This document shows positions 8,173 to 16,699 of a stretch of 50,430 bases of DNA, one piece after another (within the stretch, counting starts at the first letter, position 1; each line of letters opens with the position of its first letter). The notes under the pieces were generated by a model. The model was not told the DNA's origin and did not search any database. It saw only the letters and a list, made by a program, of their open reading frames with translations. This DNA is from Caryophanales bacterium UBA4100 (GTDB lineage Bacteria > Bacillota > Bacilli > Paenibacillales > UBA4045): assembly GCA_002383285.1 (NCBI GenBank), contig DFXU01000055.1, forward strand, positions 1 through 50,430, in the 5' to 3' direction. Made by a program: the position numbers and the translations under genes.

Positions 8173-9245
8173 GATGCTTCACCTCCCGTAAGTTGAACGA
8201 CCTCGTAAATGTTTATCGTATTTGATTTTCCTTCGAGAACAACATGATCAATCCTGCGAAACGAATATTGTGCGGGATTAGGTATAGCAGCATAAGTAGA
8301 TTCACTTATTAGAATTTGGCTCCCATAAAGCTTGTTCATGCTCTCAATGCGTGAGGCTACATTAACTGCATCACTCACTACGGTGCTTTCCATACGATGG
8401 TTACCACCAACCACCCCAAGCATGAGTGTTCCCGTATTTAGTCCAATACCAATGTCGATCGGAGGTGAGCCGCCAGCCTGTCGATTCCCATTAAATTCGT
8501 TGAGCTGATTCAGCATATCTAATGCAGCGCTCACGGCTTCATTAGGTGAATGGAATAAAGCCATGATGGCATCACCAATATATTTATCAATAAAGCCACC
8601 ATGCTTCTTCACGATGGGCTCCATATACGACATGTATGCGTTGAGAAAATCAAAGGTTTCCTCAGGACTCATACTCTCCGACAAGGCTGTAAATGCGCGA
8701 ATATCGGAGAAGAGCACGGTCATCTGTGTTCGCACATGATCTCCGAGACGGATATCTACAATGCTCCTCTTGCCAAGGTTGTCGAGAAATTCATGAGGCA
8801 CGAAGCGTCCGTAAGCCTGGGTCAACTCGATCTGTCTCAGCTTACCAAGTCGTTCCTCCTCGAACCCCTTCTCTAGATGGTCCACATTCCGCAGCATCAT
8901 CTGATTGATCTGGATAACATTGCGATAAGCATCTGAGACAACGGGATCTGCTTTACGGATTAGCTCATCTGGTACATCCTCGGGCATAAATCCTTCCGAA
9001 ATGTTCTCAAGCATCGTTTGGAATGCTTCTAACGGCTTGCGAATCCTACGATTGAACTGGATGAATACGATGATGATACAACTGATTAATTGAATGGAGG
9101 CTACTAATGGCCATATCCAATTAACACTGTGAGGTACACTCTTAACTATGGTCATTGTGATAATTAAGCTAGGAATAATCATGGCAAGCATCCAGATAAC
9201 GCTTGAAGTAACCATGGTTGTTCGTGAGAAGCTCCTTAATTTCAT
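8169..9245 (-). CDS. membrane-anchored class III adenylate cyclase
   Basis: Predicted to make cAMP from ATP. Two N-terminal hydrophobic segments (about 12-34 and 43-64) are joined by a short loop, followed by a HAMP-like or helical linker and a class III cyclase domain (about 170-350). Metal-binding Asp181 (VLFSDIRAFT) and Asp225 (KYIGDAIMALF), adenine-selecting Lys221 and Asp292, and transition-state Asn295 and Arg299 (SDAVNVASRIE) are all present, so the domain should be active and adenylate-specific. The start overlaps the previous stop (ATGA) and its own stop overlaps the kinase start, so translation is tightly coupled to both signalling partners. The AYGRFVPHEFL segment just before the catalytic domain is typical of HAMP/GAF-linked bacterial cyclases. 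Confidence 0.9.
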   Translation of the reverse strand: MKLRSFSRTTMVTSSVIWMLAMIIPSLIITMTIVKSVPHSVNWIWPLVASIQLISCIIIVFIQFNRRIRKPLEAFQTMLENISEGFMPEDVPDELIRKADPVVSDAYRNVIQINQMMLRNVDHLEKGFEEERLGKLRQIELTQAYGRFVPHEFLDNLGKRSIVDIRLGDHVRTQMTVLFSDIRAFTALSESMSPEETFDFLNAYMSYMEPIVKKHGGFIDKYIGDAIMALFHSPNEAVSAALDMLNQLNEFNGNRQAGGSPPIDIGIGLNTGTLMLGVVGGNHRMESTVVSDAVNVASRIESMNKLYGSQILISESTYAAIPNPAQYSFRRIDHVVLEGKSNTINIYEVVQLTGGEAS

Positions 9246-10012
9246 GCAATCACATCCTGAACTCGAATAGAAGGAATGCTCTCGATCAGCTGCTTACGAA
9301 GCTCAGCATCCTTAATAATGAATTGGAGATTACCCTCAGCTTGTCTGATGCTCTCAGATATTTCTTGAATGGCTTGGATAGCCCAAGGCTGGATCACTTC
9401 TATAGATTGGAAATCAATAGTAAGTGAGAGAGGTCGAATGAAGATCAGACCTTTCAGTGCAACTCGGCAAGCATTCATATGCTCCGGCAGCAGCGGCTTT
9501 GGGAATAGGATTCTAAATCGACCATCATGATTCTCAACGGATATGGTATCTACTCGCCCGGAGGACATGGTATTCGGCTGGTTAGATTTAGATGTGTGAT
9601 TAAGTGTGTCAGAAAAGTGATTTGTTGGTGAATTTGGGTCATTAACGACTACCGATGCTAGCGTTGACTTTACGGCTTGCAAGAGCTTGGCTTCGGTAAT
9701 AGGTTTGATAATGTAATGCTTAGCTCCATTCTCCATGGCTTCGAAAAGCATATTACGTTGGTCGAACGCGCTTATTACAATAATGCTAGCATTCGGATAA
9801 TGAGTAGTAATTCGCTTTACCGCTTCAATGCCATTCAAGATGGGCATAGTAATATCCATCGTGACTAGGTCAGGATGGTGCAGCGCGTATAAACGAATGG
9901 CATCCTCGCCATTCGTTGCTTCCGCAATGACCTCGTGGCCATTCCGTTCAAGGATCGTACGTAAGTTACGGCGCATAATAAGTGAGTCGTCCACGATCAA
10001 GATGCTCGCCAA
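9242..10012 (-). CDS. response regulator: CheY-like receiver plus STAS-like output domain (first of the operon)
   Basis: Receiver domain at residues 1-120 with Asp8/Asp9, phosphoacceptor Asp53 (TMDITMP), Ser81 and Lys103 (IIKPIT), then a Ser/Asn-rich linker (about 121-152) and a STAS-like domain (about 153-256: ISVENHDGRFRILF, SLTIDFQSIEVIQ, GNLQFIIKD). The residues in place of the STAS serine are Gln208-Pro209-Trp210, so serine phosphorylation is not possible there. It starts with TTG (10012) and ends in a 4-bp overlap with the cyclase. It shares about the same architecture and many residues with the receiver at 4406-5146, so one arose by duplication. A promoter lies directly upstream. Confidence 0.85.
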   Translation of the reverse strand: MASILIVDDSLIMRRNLRTILERNGHEVIAEATNGEDAIRLYALHHPDLVTMDITMPILNGIEAVKRITTHYPNASIIVISAFDQRNMLFEAMENGAKHYIIKPITEAKLLQAVKSTLASVVVNDPNSPTNHFSDTLNHTSKSNQPNTMSSGRVDTISVENHDGRFRILFPKPLLPEHMNACRVALKGLIFIRPLSLTIDFQSIEVIQPWAIQAIQEISESIRQAEGNLQFIIKDAELRKQLIESIPSIRVQDVIA

Positions 10013-10063
10013 GATGACCTAGCCCTCTTCCCTATGAATCTATGTATAGTAACACTCTCTTCC

Positions 10064-10092
10064 ATTGTAGCTACTATGACAGAATGTGACAA
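10064..10092 (-). promoter_or_regulatory. sigma-A promoter of the receiver-STAS/cyclase/kinase operon
   Basis: Minus strand: TTGTCA (10092-10087), 17-bp spacer, TACAAT (10069-10064), about 52 bp upstream of the TTG start at 10012. It makes the four-gene operon independent of the AraC gene upstream. Confidence 0.65.
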
Positions 10093-10113
10093 TACGACAT
10101 TAGTCGAGTACGG

Positions 10114-10959
10114 TTAGGGGTTTATTCTATACATCGCTCTGCGATATTCCATTGGGGCTGTTCCGCTAATCTGCTTGAATACACGTCCGAAGTGAGCAAC
10201 GCTTTCGAAGCCAACCTCCTCTGCGATGCGGATAACCTTATACTTAGTTTCTCGTAGCATGCGTTGAGCTTCCTTCACTCTTACACTGTTAATGTACTCG
10301 ATATATGAGAAACCAGTAACCTGCTTGAACATTCTACTGGTATAGGATGAGCTCATGTGAAAGGTCGCAGAAACCTCGGATAGAGGTAAGCTTTCAGCAT
10401 AATGCTGGTTAATATAATCAGCCATCTCGGATATCTTCTTGTGGGTAGGAGAGACAAATTCGAATATATCCTGCGTTCTAGTGTAGATTCTATGGACCGT
10501 GATTAGTAGCTGCTGTAGGAGTGCATGCACATAGACCTCATGCTGCTCGCGTTGCTCCTGCTGTTCTCGATCGAGCTCGAATAACAGCCTTTCGATGTAA
10601 GTCTGCTGTTGAACGTTCAGACGAAGGACATGAAGCTCACCTAGGAAGACTGTGGTAAGACTCTGTTCAATCGATGGTTGCTGCAGATAATCACTGTTGA
10701 AGCTCACGAGAATACGTTCATGATCAGCAAGACCGGTGTCCGCTGTTTTATGCAAGGTTTGTTTGCCAATGAGTACTAGATCACCTTTCTGAACATGATA
10801 AGTCTTATTCTGGATGAAGTAATATCGTTCGCCAGACAGCAGGTAATACATCTCATAATGGTCGTGAAAATGGTTCAGGGACATCGTATAATGGCCTCTA
10901 CGCACCATACGTTCAATCTCGATCCAACCAGGCATAATAAGCCTCCACTCTGAATTCAT
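10114..10959 (-). CDS. AraC-family transcriptional regulator with cupin sensor domain
   Basis: A 281-residue regulator. The N-terminal cupin (about 15-90; HYTMSLNHFHDHYEMYYLLSGERYYFIQNKTY) probably binds a sugar or uronate. The C-terminal double helix-turn-helix is at about 180-280 (LSEVSATFHMSSSYTSRMFKQVTGFSYIEYINSVRVKEAQRML...VIRIAEEVGFESVAHFGRVFKQISGTAPMEYRR). It is transcribed divergently from the Gfo/Idh gene at 11093, with a 133-bp shared control region holding a 30-bp-spaced direct repeat, so it most likely controls that gene and perhaps itself. Confidence 0.9.
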   Translation of the reverse strand: MNSEWRLIMPGWIEIERMVRRGHYTMSLNHFHDHYEMYYLLSGERYYFIQNKTYHVQKGDLVLIGKQTLHKTADTGLADHERILVSFNSDYLQQPSIEQSLTTVFLGELHVLRLNVQQQTYIERLLFELDREQQEQREQHEVYVHALLQQLLITVHRIYTRTQDIFEFVSPTHKKISEMADYINQHYAESLPLSEVSATFHMSSSYTSRMFKQVTGFSYIEYINSVRVKEAQRMLRETKYKVIRIAEEVGFESVAHFGRVFKQISGTAPMEYRRAMYRINP

Positions 10960-10989
10960 GATCGTTGATATAGTTCAAATTATATCACG

Positions 10990-11028
10990 ACAAAATATGC
11001 AAGGTAAATGGCGATATCCACAAAATAT
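10990..11028. promoter_or_regulatory. candidate AraC-family operator (direct repeat)
   Basis: ACAAAATAT occurs at 10990-10998 and again at 11020-11028, same orientation, exactly 30 bp (about three helical turns) apart in the divergent AraC-Gfo/Idh intergenic region. Direct repeats on one face of the helix are typical AraC-family half-sites. Functional role is inferred. Confidence 0.4.
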
Positions 11029-11092
11029 ACATAGAAGCTTCAACAATATTGCGGTACTATTCTTAGTAGACGATGGAAGGGAAGTGTAGAGA

Positions 11093-12382
11093 ATGACGAA
11101 GAAAAGATACGCACTTATCGGTACTGGGGGTCGTGCAGAGATGTTCTATGCTGCATTGGCAACGGATTATCGGGAAACATCTGAGCTTGTAGCCTTTTGT
11201 GATCTGAATCAAACCCGGATGAATTATGCTAACAAGCAGCTGACTACGAAGTATGACCACAAGGCGATTCCAACTTATAAAGCAGATGAATTTGAACGAA
11301 TGATCGAGCAGGAGAAGCCGGATACTATTATTGTAACCACAATAGACCGTACCCATCATACGTACATCATTCGTGCTATGCATGCAGGGTGTGATGTGAT
11401 TAGCGAGAAGCCCATGACTGTCGATGAAGAGAAATGCCAAGAGATTATTGACACCGTAAATTCAACGGGTAAACAGCTAAGGGTAACATTCAATTACCGT
11501 TACGCTCCACATAACACGAAGATTCGTGAGCTCATTATGGATGGCGCTATTGGTGATGTGTTCTCAGTTCACTTCGAGTGGTTGTTGAACACGGAGCATG
11601 GTGCAGATTACTTCCGCAGATGGCATCGGGACAAGCGTAATAGTGGCGGACTGCTTGTGCATAAGTCTACGCATCATTTTGACCTCGTAAATTTCTGGTT
11701 GGGTTCTGAGCCCGATACGGTATTCGCATTAGGTGGATTAAATTTCTATGGTCGAGAGAATGCGGAGAAGCGCGGTGTAACCGAGTTTTACCAACGTGCG
11801 CATGGGAGTGAGATACCCAAGAACGATCCTTTCGCTCTACACATGGAGGACAACCCTTCCCTTAAGGGCTTATATCTGGATGCGGAGAAGGAAGATGGCT
11901 ACCAACGCGACCAAAGTGTATTCGGTGATGGCATTAATATCGAGGATACAATGGGTGTGCTTGTTAAGTATAAGAGCAAAGCTATCATGACTTACTCCTT
12001 GAATGCTTATATGCCGTGGGAAGGATACCGGGTTGTATTCAATGGCAGCAAGGGGCGCATTGAGGTCAATGTTGTAGAGAAGTCTTATGTGAATGCAGGT
12101 GGGGAGAAGTCGCAGGAGGGTGCGCTTGAGGGTAAGCAGCTCACCGTATTCCCAATGTTCGCTGAGCCGTATTCAGTTGAAATCGAGGAAGGTATTGGCG
12201 GTCATGGCGGTGGTGACCGTGTTATGCTGAATGATATATTTGGGATTCCTGAAGAGGATCGTTTCAAGCGTGCTGCTTCACATGTTGATGGTGCAAAGTC
12301 GATATTAACGGGCGTCGCTGGGAATATGTCATTACGTACGGGCATGCCAGTGCGGGTGAAGGATCTTGTGAGGTTTGAATAG
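11093..12382 (+). CDS. Gfo/Idh/MocA family oxidoreductase
   Basis: A 429-residue NAD(P)-dependent sugar or uronate dehydrogenase. The N-terminal Rossmann fold starts ALIGTGGRAEMF, the family EKP motif with the catalytic Lys is SEKPMTVDEEK, and the C-terminal alpha/beta domain has the KSTHHFDLVNFWLG motif with the catalytic His. It is longer than the about 340-residue average because of an insertion around residues 225-270. It is divergent from the AraC regulator and followed by the UxaE-type epimerase after a terminator, which suggests a sugar-acid catabolic role. The substrate is unknown. Confidence 0.87.
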   Translation: MTKKRYALIGTGGRAEMFYAALATDYRETSELVAFCDLNQTRMNYANKQLTTKYDHKAIPTYKADEFERMIEQEKPDTIIVTTIDRTHHTYIIRAMHAGCDVISEKPMTVDEEKCQEIIDTVNSTGKQLRVTFNYRYAPHNTKIRELIMDGAIGDVFSVHFEWLLNTEHGADYFRRWHRDKRNSGGLLVHKSTHHFDLVNFWLGSEPDTVFALGGLNFYGRENAEKRGVTEFYQRAHGSEIPKNDPFALHMEDNPSLKGLYLDAEKEDGYQRDQSVFGDGINIEDTMGVLVKYKSKAIMTYSLNAYMPWEGYRVVFNGSKGRIEVNVVEKSYVNAGGEKSQEGALEGKQLTVFPMFAEPYSVEIEEGIGGHGGGDRVMLNDIFGIPEEDRFKRAASHVDGAKSILTGVAGNMSLRTGMPVRVKDLVRFE

Positions 12383-12413
12383 TAGTGAATTAGTCAGTTC
12401 TAGGTGGTTAAGG

Positions 12414-12440
12414 AGCTCAGGAAAGCTGTCTGGGCTTTTT
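12414..12440 (+). terminator. rho-independent terminator after Gfo/Idh gene
   Basis: AGCTCAG (12414-12420) pairs with CTGGGCT (12430-12436), one G-T pair, then TTTTT. Confidence 0.65.
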
Positions 12441-12557
12441 CCTTATTACCAATAATGGATACAAGGAAATAATTAATCTGAAAAGATAGGTGGAAACCGA
12501 AGCAGCAGTCATGTTATGCTAATATTAGCTTTACTAAACGAATAGGGGGATTCAATT

Positions 12558-14051
12558 TTGAACAAATTTAATAATTTAATACAAGCGATGAATACTGGAG
12601 ATATCTCTGGTGTTACTCAAGAAGGGGTCCATGTGTACCCTTTATCTTTTGCCACTTATGCACACGTGAAACTACTGATGATTAAAGAGAATCGGACTAG
12701 ATTTCTGTTAGCTGCTGGAGAGGGTCCGCTGTTCGATGAGCTTCAAGGGGAAACGGCTGATGGCTACAAAATATGTGGGTTAACGCATGCGAATCGGTTA
12801 GTGCTAAATAAATACTTTCCTTACACCGCTCCCGTCGCTTTCGGTAAGCAAGTAGCCACGCTTGGTCTAGGTGATCGTCTAGGTCTTGCTTCACCAGGGC
12901 ATATCAAAACGGTCATTAACCGTGATATTAAACCGGTTCTTGCCCAACAAAGCATTCGAGAATTAGCGCTGACCGGTCGTGATTACAAGCAGGTGATGGA
13001 TGCAGCATGCTATGCGGTTTTCCAAGAAGGCTATACAGGCGGATTTGGAGCGGATGGCGATCATCTGAAGAAGGAAGAGGATATCCAGATGTCGCTTGAT
13101 CTTGGGTTCACGATGCTGACCTTGGATTGCTCAGAGAATATCGATAACACGATTGAAGGTTTGACTAGAGCAGAGGTGGAGTCCCAATACGGCTTATTGC
13201 CAGAGGATACAAGGAAGCACTATGAAGGCTTATACTTAGATCAAAAATTTGATGTGGGTGGTAATACGGTTCAGTTTGATAAGCTTAGTTTAATGAAAAC
13301 GGTGTTGATTTACCGCGAAGCCATTAACTTCATGGTTCATGTCTATGACACATATATTCAGAATGCTGGGCGTACGGTTGATTTTGAAATCTCAATTGAT
13401 GAGACGTTAACTTCAACTGAGCCTGCTGCTCATTATCTGATCGCTACTGAGTTATATGCTAGAGGTGTGGACATCTTCAGTATGGCTCCACGGTTCTGTG
13501 GGGAGTTCCAGAAGGGAATCGACTACATTGGAGACATTGCTCAGTTCGAGGTGGAGCTAGCTATCCATGCTGCGATAGCGGACCACTTTGGCTATAAGCT
13601 AAGTATCCATTCGGGGAGCGATAAGTTCAGCGTATTCCCGATTATAGCGAAGTATACGAAGGGACGCTTCCATGCCAAGACAGCAGGGACAAACTGGTTG
13701 GAGGCTGTGCGTACAGTAGCTAAGGTACAACCGGCGCTATATCGCGAGATGCATACGTATGCGGCAGATCATGTTCAGGAAGCGCTGGCTTATTATCATG
13801 TATCCGCTGATTTCAGTAAGATTAAACCGCTTGACCAAGTCACTGATGCTGACCTGCCGACATACATGGATGAGGATAACGCTCGACAGCTGATTCATAT
13901 CACTTATGGATTGTTGTTACAGGCCAAGGATGCTTCTGGTGAATGGTTGTACAAGGATAGATTCTTCAATGCGCTAATCGACCAAGAGGAGCAATATGAG
14001 CTGGCATTAATTCGACATATCGGCAGACATTTGGAGCTATTAGGTAAGTAG
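12558..14051 (+). CDS. uxaE: tagaturonate epimerase (UxaE family)
   Basis: Matches from memory the UxaE family, which interconverts D-tagaturonate and D-fructuronate and so links galacturonate to the fructuronate branch. The 497 residues are close to the usual family length. Histidines and acidic residues that could bind metal are visible in GADGDHLKKEEDI, FEISIDETLTS and KLSIHSGSDKFS. The start is TTG 12558 with a GGGGG ribosome binding site about 9 bp upstream. It has its own upstream gap after a terminator and ends at a strong hairpin. Neighbours (Gfo/Idh dehydrogenase, AraC, and the pectin-type ABC/GH105 locus further on) agree with uronate catabolism. The family call is from sequence recognition only. 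Confidence 0.75.
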   Translation: MNKFNNLIQAMNTGDISGVTQEGVHVYPLSFATYAHVKLLMIKENRTRFLLAAGEGPLFDELQGETADGYKICGLTHANRLVLNKYFPYTAPVAFGKQVATLGLGDRLGLASPGHIKTVINRDIKPVLAQQSIRELALTGRDYKQVMDAACYAVFQEGYTGGFGADGDHLKKEEDIQMSLDLGFTMLTLDCSENIDNTIEGLTRAEVESQYGLLPEDTRKHYEGLYLDQKFDVGGNTVQFDKLSLMKTVLIYREAINFMVHVYDTYIQNAGRTVDFEISIDETLTSTEPAAHYLIATELYARGVDIFSMAPRFCGEFQKGIDYIGDIAQFEVELAIHAAIADHFGYKLSIHSGSDKFSVFPIIAKYTKGRFHAKTAGTNWLEAVRTVAKVQPALYREMHTYAADHVQEALAYYHVSADFSKIKPLDQVTDADLPTYMDEDNARQLIHITYGLLLQAKDASGEWLYKDRFFNALIDQEEQYELALIRHIGRHLELLGK

Positions 14052-14067
14052 ATCAATTGATAGTAAG

Positions 14068-14099
14068 ACGAGCAGGCAATTTACGCCTGCTCGTTATTT
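14068..14099. terminator. terminator between uxaE and ugd
   Basis: A perfect 10-bp stem, ACGAGCAGGC (14068-14077) with GCCTGCTCGT (14085-14094), followed by TATTTTTATT on the plus strand. It serves uxaE; for the convergent ugd the T tract is poor. Confidence 0.85.
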
Positions 14100-15389
14100 T
14101 TATTCATAGCCGATTCCTTGGTAATGAAACCCAAGAGATCTCATCTGCTGGGCATCTAGCATATTGCGACCGTCGAATATATTGGGTTTGTTCATAATGT
14201 CTCTCATTCGCGACCAATCTATTGACTGGTAGAGCGGCCATTCTGTACATAGAATAACAGCATCGGCTCGCCGTAGCGCTTGTTCAGGACGATTACACTG
14301 CTTCCAATTGTGATGGGAGTCCAATGTAAGCTTAGCCACCGGATCATGAGCAGTTACATAAGCATGCTCTCTCAATAGCTTATCTAGTATTCGAAGTGAA
14401 GGAGAGTGCCTCGTATCATCGGTATCAGGCTTAAAGGCGAGGCCTAATAAAGCTATTCTTCGATGCTGGAAGCCTGATAACCGTTTGCGAGCTTTATTCA
14501 ATAGATACATAGTCTGACTCTGGTTAACTGACATGACATTCTTTATTATGGATAAATCACTGTCGTGCTTCTCTGCGGTATGAAGTAGCGCAGCGATATC
14601 CTTAGGGAAGCAGGAGCCTCCAAAGCCGATTCCGGCCCGTAGAAAGCTCTGACCGATTCTAGGGTCTAGGCCCATACCTTGAGCAACATCGATGACACTA
14701 ACACCAAGCTGGTCACACAGTCTTGATAATTCATTCATATACGAAATCTTCGTTGCTAAGAAAGCATTGGAAGCATACTTGATCAATTCAGCAGTCCTTG
14801 GCGTTGTAATCATGATCGGACATTCCATAGATTGATAGAGCTCTCTCAACTGGGTCTTAACGCTATCACTATATGCTCCGATAACAATCCGATCTGGATG
14901 TAACGCATCGGTCAGTGCACTGCCTTCTCGCAGAAACTCAGGATTCGAGGCTACATCGAATGCTTGGGATGAATCGTTTGTAGATTTAATCCAATTCGCC
15001 ACCTTCTCTAGAGTGCCCACGGGAACGGTGCTCTTGTTAATGATAAGCTTATAGCCATTCATAGCATGACCGATTTCCTTGGATACCTCCTTCAGATAAG
15101 TTAAATCTGCGCTTCCATCTGCATGGGAAGGTGTACCCACACAGATGAATATGATGTTGTGAGCCCTTATTGCATCCTCTGAATCTGAAGTGAAGGTTAT
15201 ATTCCTATCCTTTAAGTGCTTCACAAGCAAATCCTCTAGACCTTGCTCGTAGAAATGGAGTGTGCCTTGTTGTAATAATTGTATTTTCCTCATATCTGTA
15301 TCAAGCCCCGTAACCTTCCAGCCCATCTCAGCAAAAGCCACTATCGTTGTAGTACCCACATAGCCTGTACCTATAACTAGAATATGCAT
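14100..15389 (-). CDS. ugd: UDP-glucose 6-dehydrogenase
   Basis: Oxidises UDP-glucose to UDP-glucuronate with NAD. The N-terminal NAD domain begins MHILVIGTGYVGTTT and has CVGTPS and INKSTVPVGT. The central helix contains Lys204 (LIKYASNAFLATKISYMNE), and the catalytic Cys260 sits in GIGFGGSCFPKD. The C-terminal UDP-binding domain carries LGLAFKPDTDDTRHSPS. The 429 residues are full length. It is divergent from a glycosyltransferase and CotS-family genes, an arrangement like the B. subtilis ytc spore-coat polysaccharide genes, so its UDP-glucuronate may feed a spore-surface glycan rather than teichuronic acid. Confidence 0.92.
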   Translation of the reverse strand: MHILVIGTGYVGTTTIVAFAEMGWKVTGLDTDMRKIQLLQQGTLHFYEQGLEDLLVKHLKDRNITFTSDSEDAIRAHNIIFICVGTPSHADGSADLTYLKEVSKEIGHAMNGYKLIINKSTVPVGTLEKVANWIKSTNDSSQAFDVASNPEFLREGSALTDALHPDRIVIGAYSDSVKTQLRELYQSMECPIMITTPRTAELIKYASNAFLATKISYMNELSRLCDQLGVSVIDVAQGMGLDPRIGQSFLRAGIGFGGSCFPKDIAALLHTAEKHDSDLSIIKNVMSVNQSQTMYLLNKARKRLSGFQHRRIALLGLAFKPDTDDTRHSPSLRILDKLLREHAYVTAHDPVAKLTLDSHHNWKQCNRPEQALRRADAVILCTEWPLYQSIDWSRMRDIMNKPNIFDGRNMLDAQQMRSLGFHYQGIGYE

Positions 15390-15534
15390 CTGTCTTCACC
15401 TCCTCATCATCTTCATATATACATAACATATGAAATAATTGCTCCAATTGCTATGGACATACCATTTGGTATATTCGCCGTTCCTATTAAGTAGATAACT
15501 CATATTCTATTAGGATAGGAAGGAGTGTGAGACG

Positions 15535-16698
15535 ATGAGGATCGCTTTTATCTGTACAGAGAAGCTTACCGTACCCCCGATTAGAGGAGGGGCTATCCAA
15601 ATTCTAATAGATGGCATAGCGCCATATATCAGCGAGAAGCATGAGTTGACTATCTATTGCATAACAGACCCTGAACTACCCGATCAGGAGATACGCAATG
15701 GCATTGAATACATTCGTATTCCACGTGAAGACTACAATATTGGAGTGGCCAAACAATTATTAAGGCGATATCACATGAAGCAGGCTTATGATTTGATTCA
15801 TGTATATAATCGGCCGCGGGATATCCTGCTCTATAAGTCTGCTATCCCGGATAGTCGATTTGTCGTTAGTCTTCATAATGAGATGTTCAGAGAGTCTAAG
15901 ATTTCTGCTGAGATGGGGAATTTAGCGATTAGGGCCGTTGATCAAATAATGTCAATCAGTAACTATATTGGTCGAACTATCGTTACACGCTTTCCATCTG
16001 CCAGAACGAAGGTAAGAACCGTATATTCCGGCATCAATCTAAATCTATATAAGCCCATATGGTCAGAAGAAGCGCAGTCAAGAAGAGATGAGCTTCGACG
16101 TCATTACGGCGTTACTGAGAAGAAGGTCATCCTATTTGTTGGGCGACTTAGTGAAGTTAAGGGACCTCACATTCTCATTCAAGCTATGGAGCAGGTCATT
16201 CAAGAGCATGAGGACGCAGCTCTACTTATTATTGGAAGCAAGTGGTTTAGTGACGATGGGATGGACGCTTACAATTTGGGTATTCGTCGACTTGCGGAAT
16301 CGCTTGGTGAGGGTCGTGTGGTATTCACGAAATTCATTGTTCCTAGTGAAATCCCATCGCATTTTCTAATCGGAGATATATTCGTCTGCAGCTCTCAATG
16401 GCAGGAGCCATTGGCCAGAGTTCATTATGAAGCAATGGGCGCGGGGTTACCAATTATTACAACGAATCGTGGCGGTAATGCTGAAGTGATTAAGTCTGGT
16501 GATAATGGGATTGTGATCGATGATTATAATAATCCAGATGCCTTTGGAACTGCGATTAATAGCCTATTATCGAATAGATCGGAAGCGATGAGGCTTGGTA
16601 AAGCAGCTAGAGCAACAGCAGAGATCAGGTTTGGGTTTGAGCATGCAGCTGAGCGGTTTGAGGGTCTATATCGGAGTGCAATGAGGAGGAGGAAATGA
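15535..16698 (+). CDS. GT4-type glycosyltransferase, spore coat (CotSA-like)
   Basis: A 387-residue GT-B enzyme. The N-terminal acceptor domain starts MRIAFICTEKLTVPPIRGGAIQ, and the C-terminal nucleotide-sugar domain has VILFVGRLSEVKGPHILIQAM and the EPLARVHYEAMGAGLPIITTNRGG signature (family E-x7-E retained). ATG 15535 follows GGAAGGAG. Its stop is one base from the next start, so it is tightly coupled to the two CotS-family genes. The match to CotSA and the neighbour genes argue for glycosylation of coat or crust components in the mother cell. The sugar donor may be the UDP-glucuronate made by the divergent ugd product (inference). Confidence 0.85.
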   Translation: MRIAFICTEKLTVPPIRGGAIQILIDGIAPYISEKHELTIYCITDPELPDQEIRNGIEYIRIPREDYNIGVAKQLLRRYHMKQAYDLIHVYNRPRDILLYKSAIPDSRFVVSLHNEMFRESKISAEMGNLAIRAVDQIMSISNYIGRTIVTRFPSARTKVRTVYSGINLNLYKPIWSEEAQSRRDELRRHYGVTEKKVILFVGRLSEVKGPHILIQAMEQVIQEHEDAALLIIGSKWFSDDGMDAYNLGIRRLAESLGEGRVVFTKFIVPSEIPSHFLIGDIFVCSSQWQEPLARVHYEAMGAGLPIITTNRGGNAEVIKSGDNGIVIDDYNNPDAFGTAINSLLSNRSEAMRLGKAARATAEIRFGFEHAAERFEGLYRSAMRRRK

Positions 16699-16699
16699 G

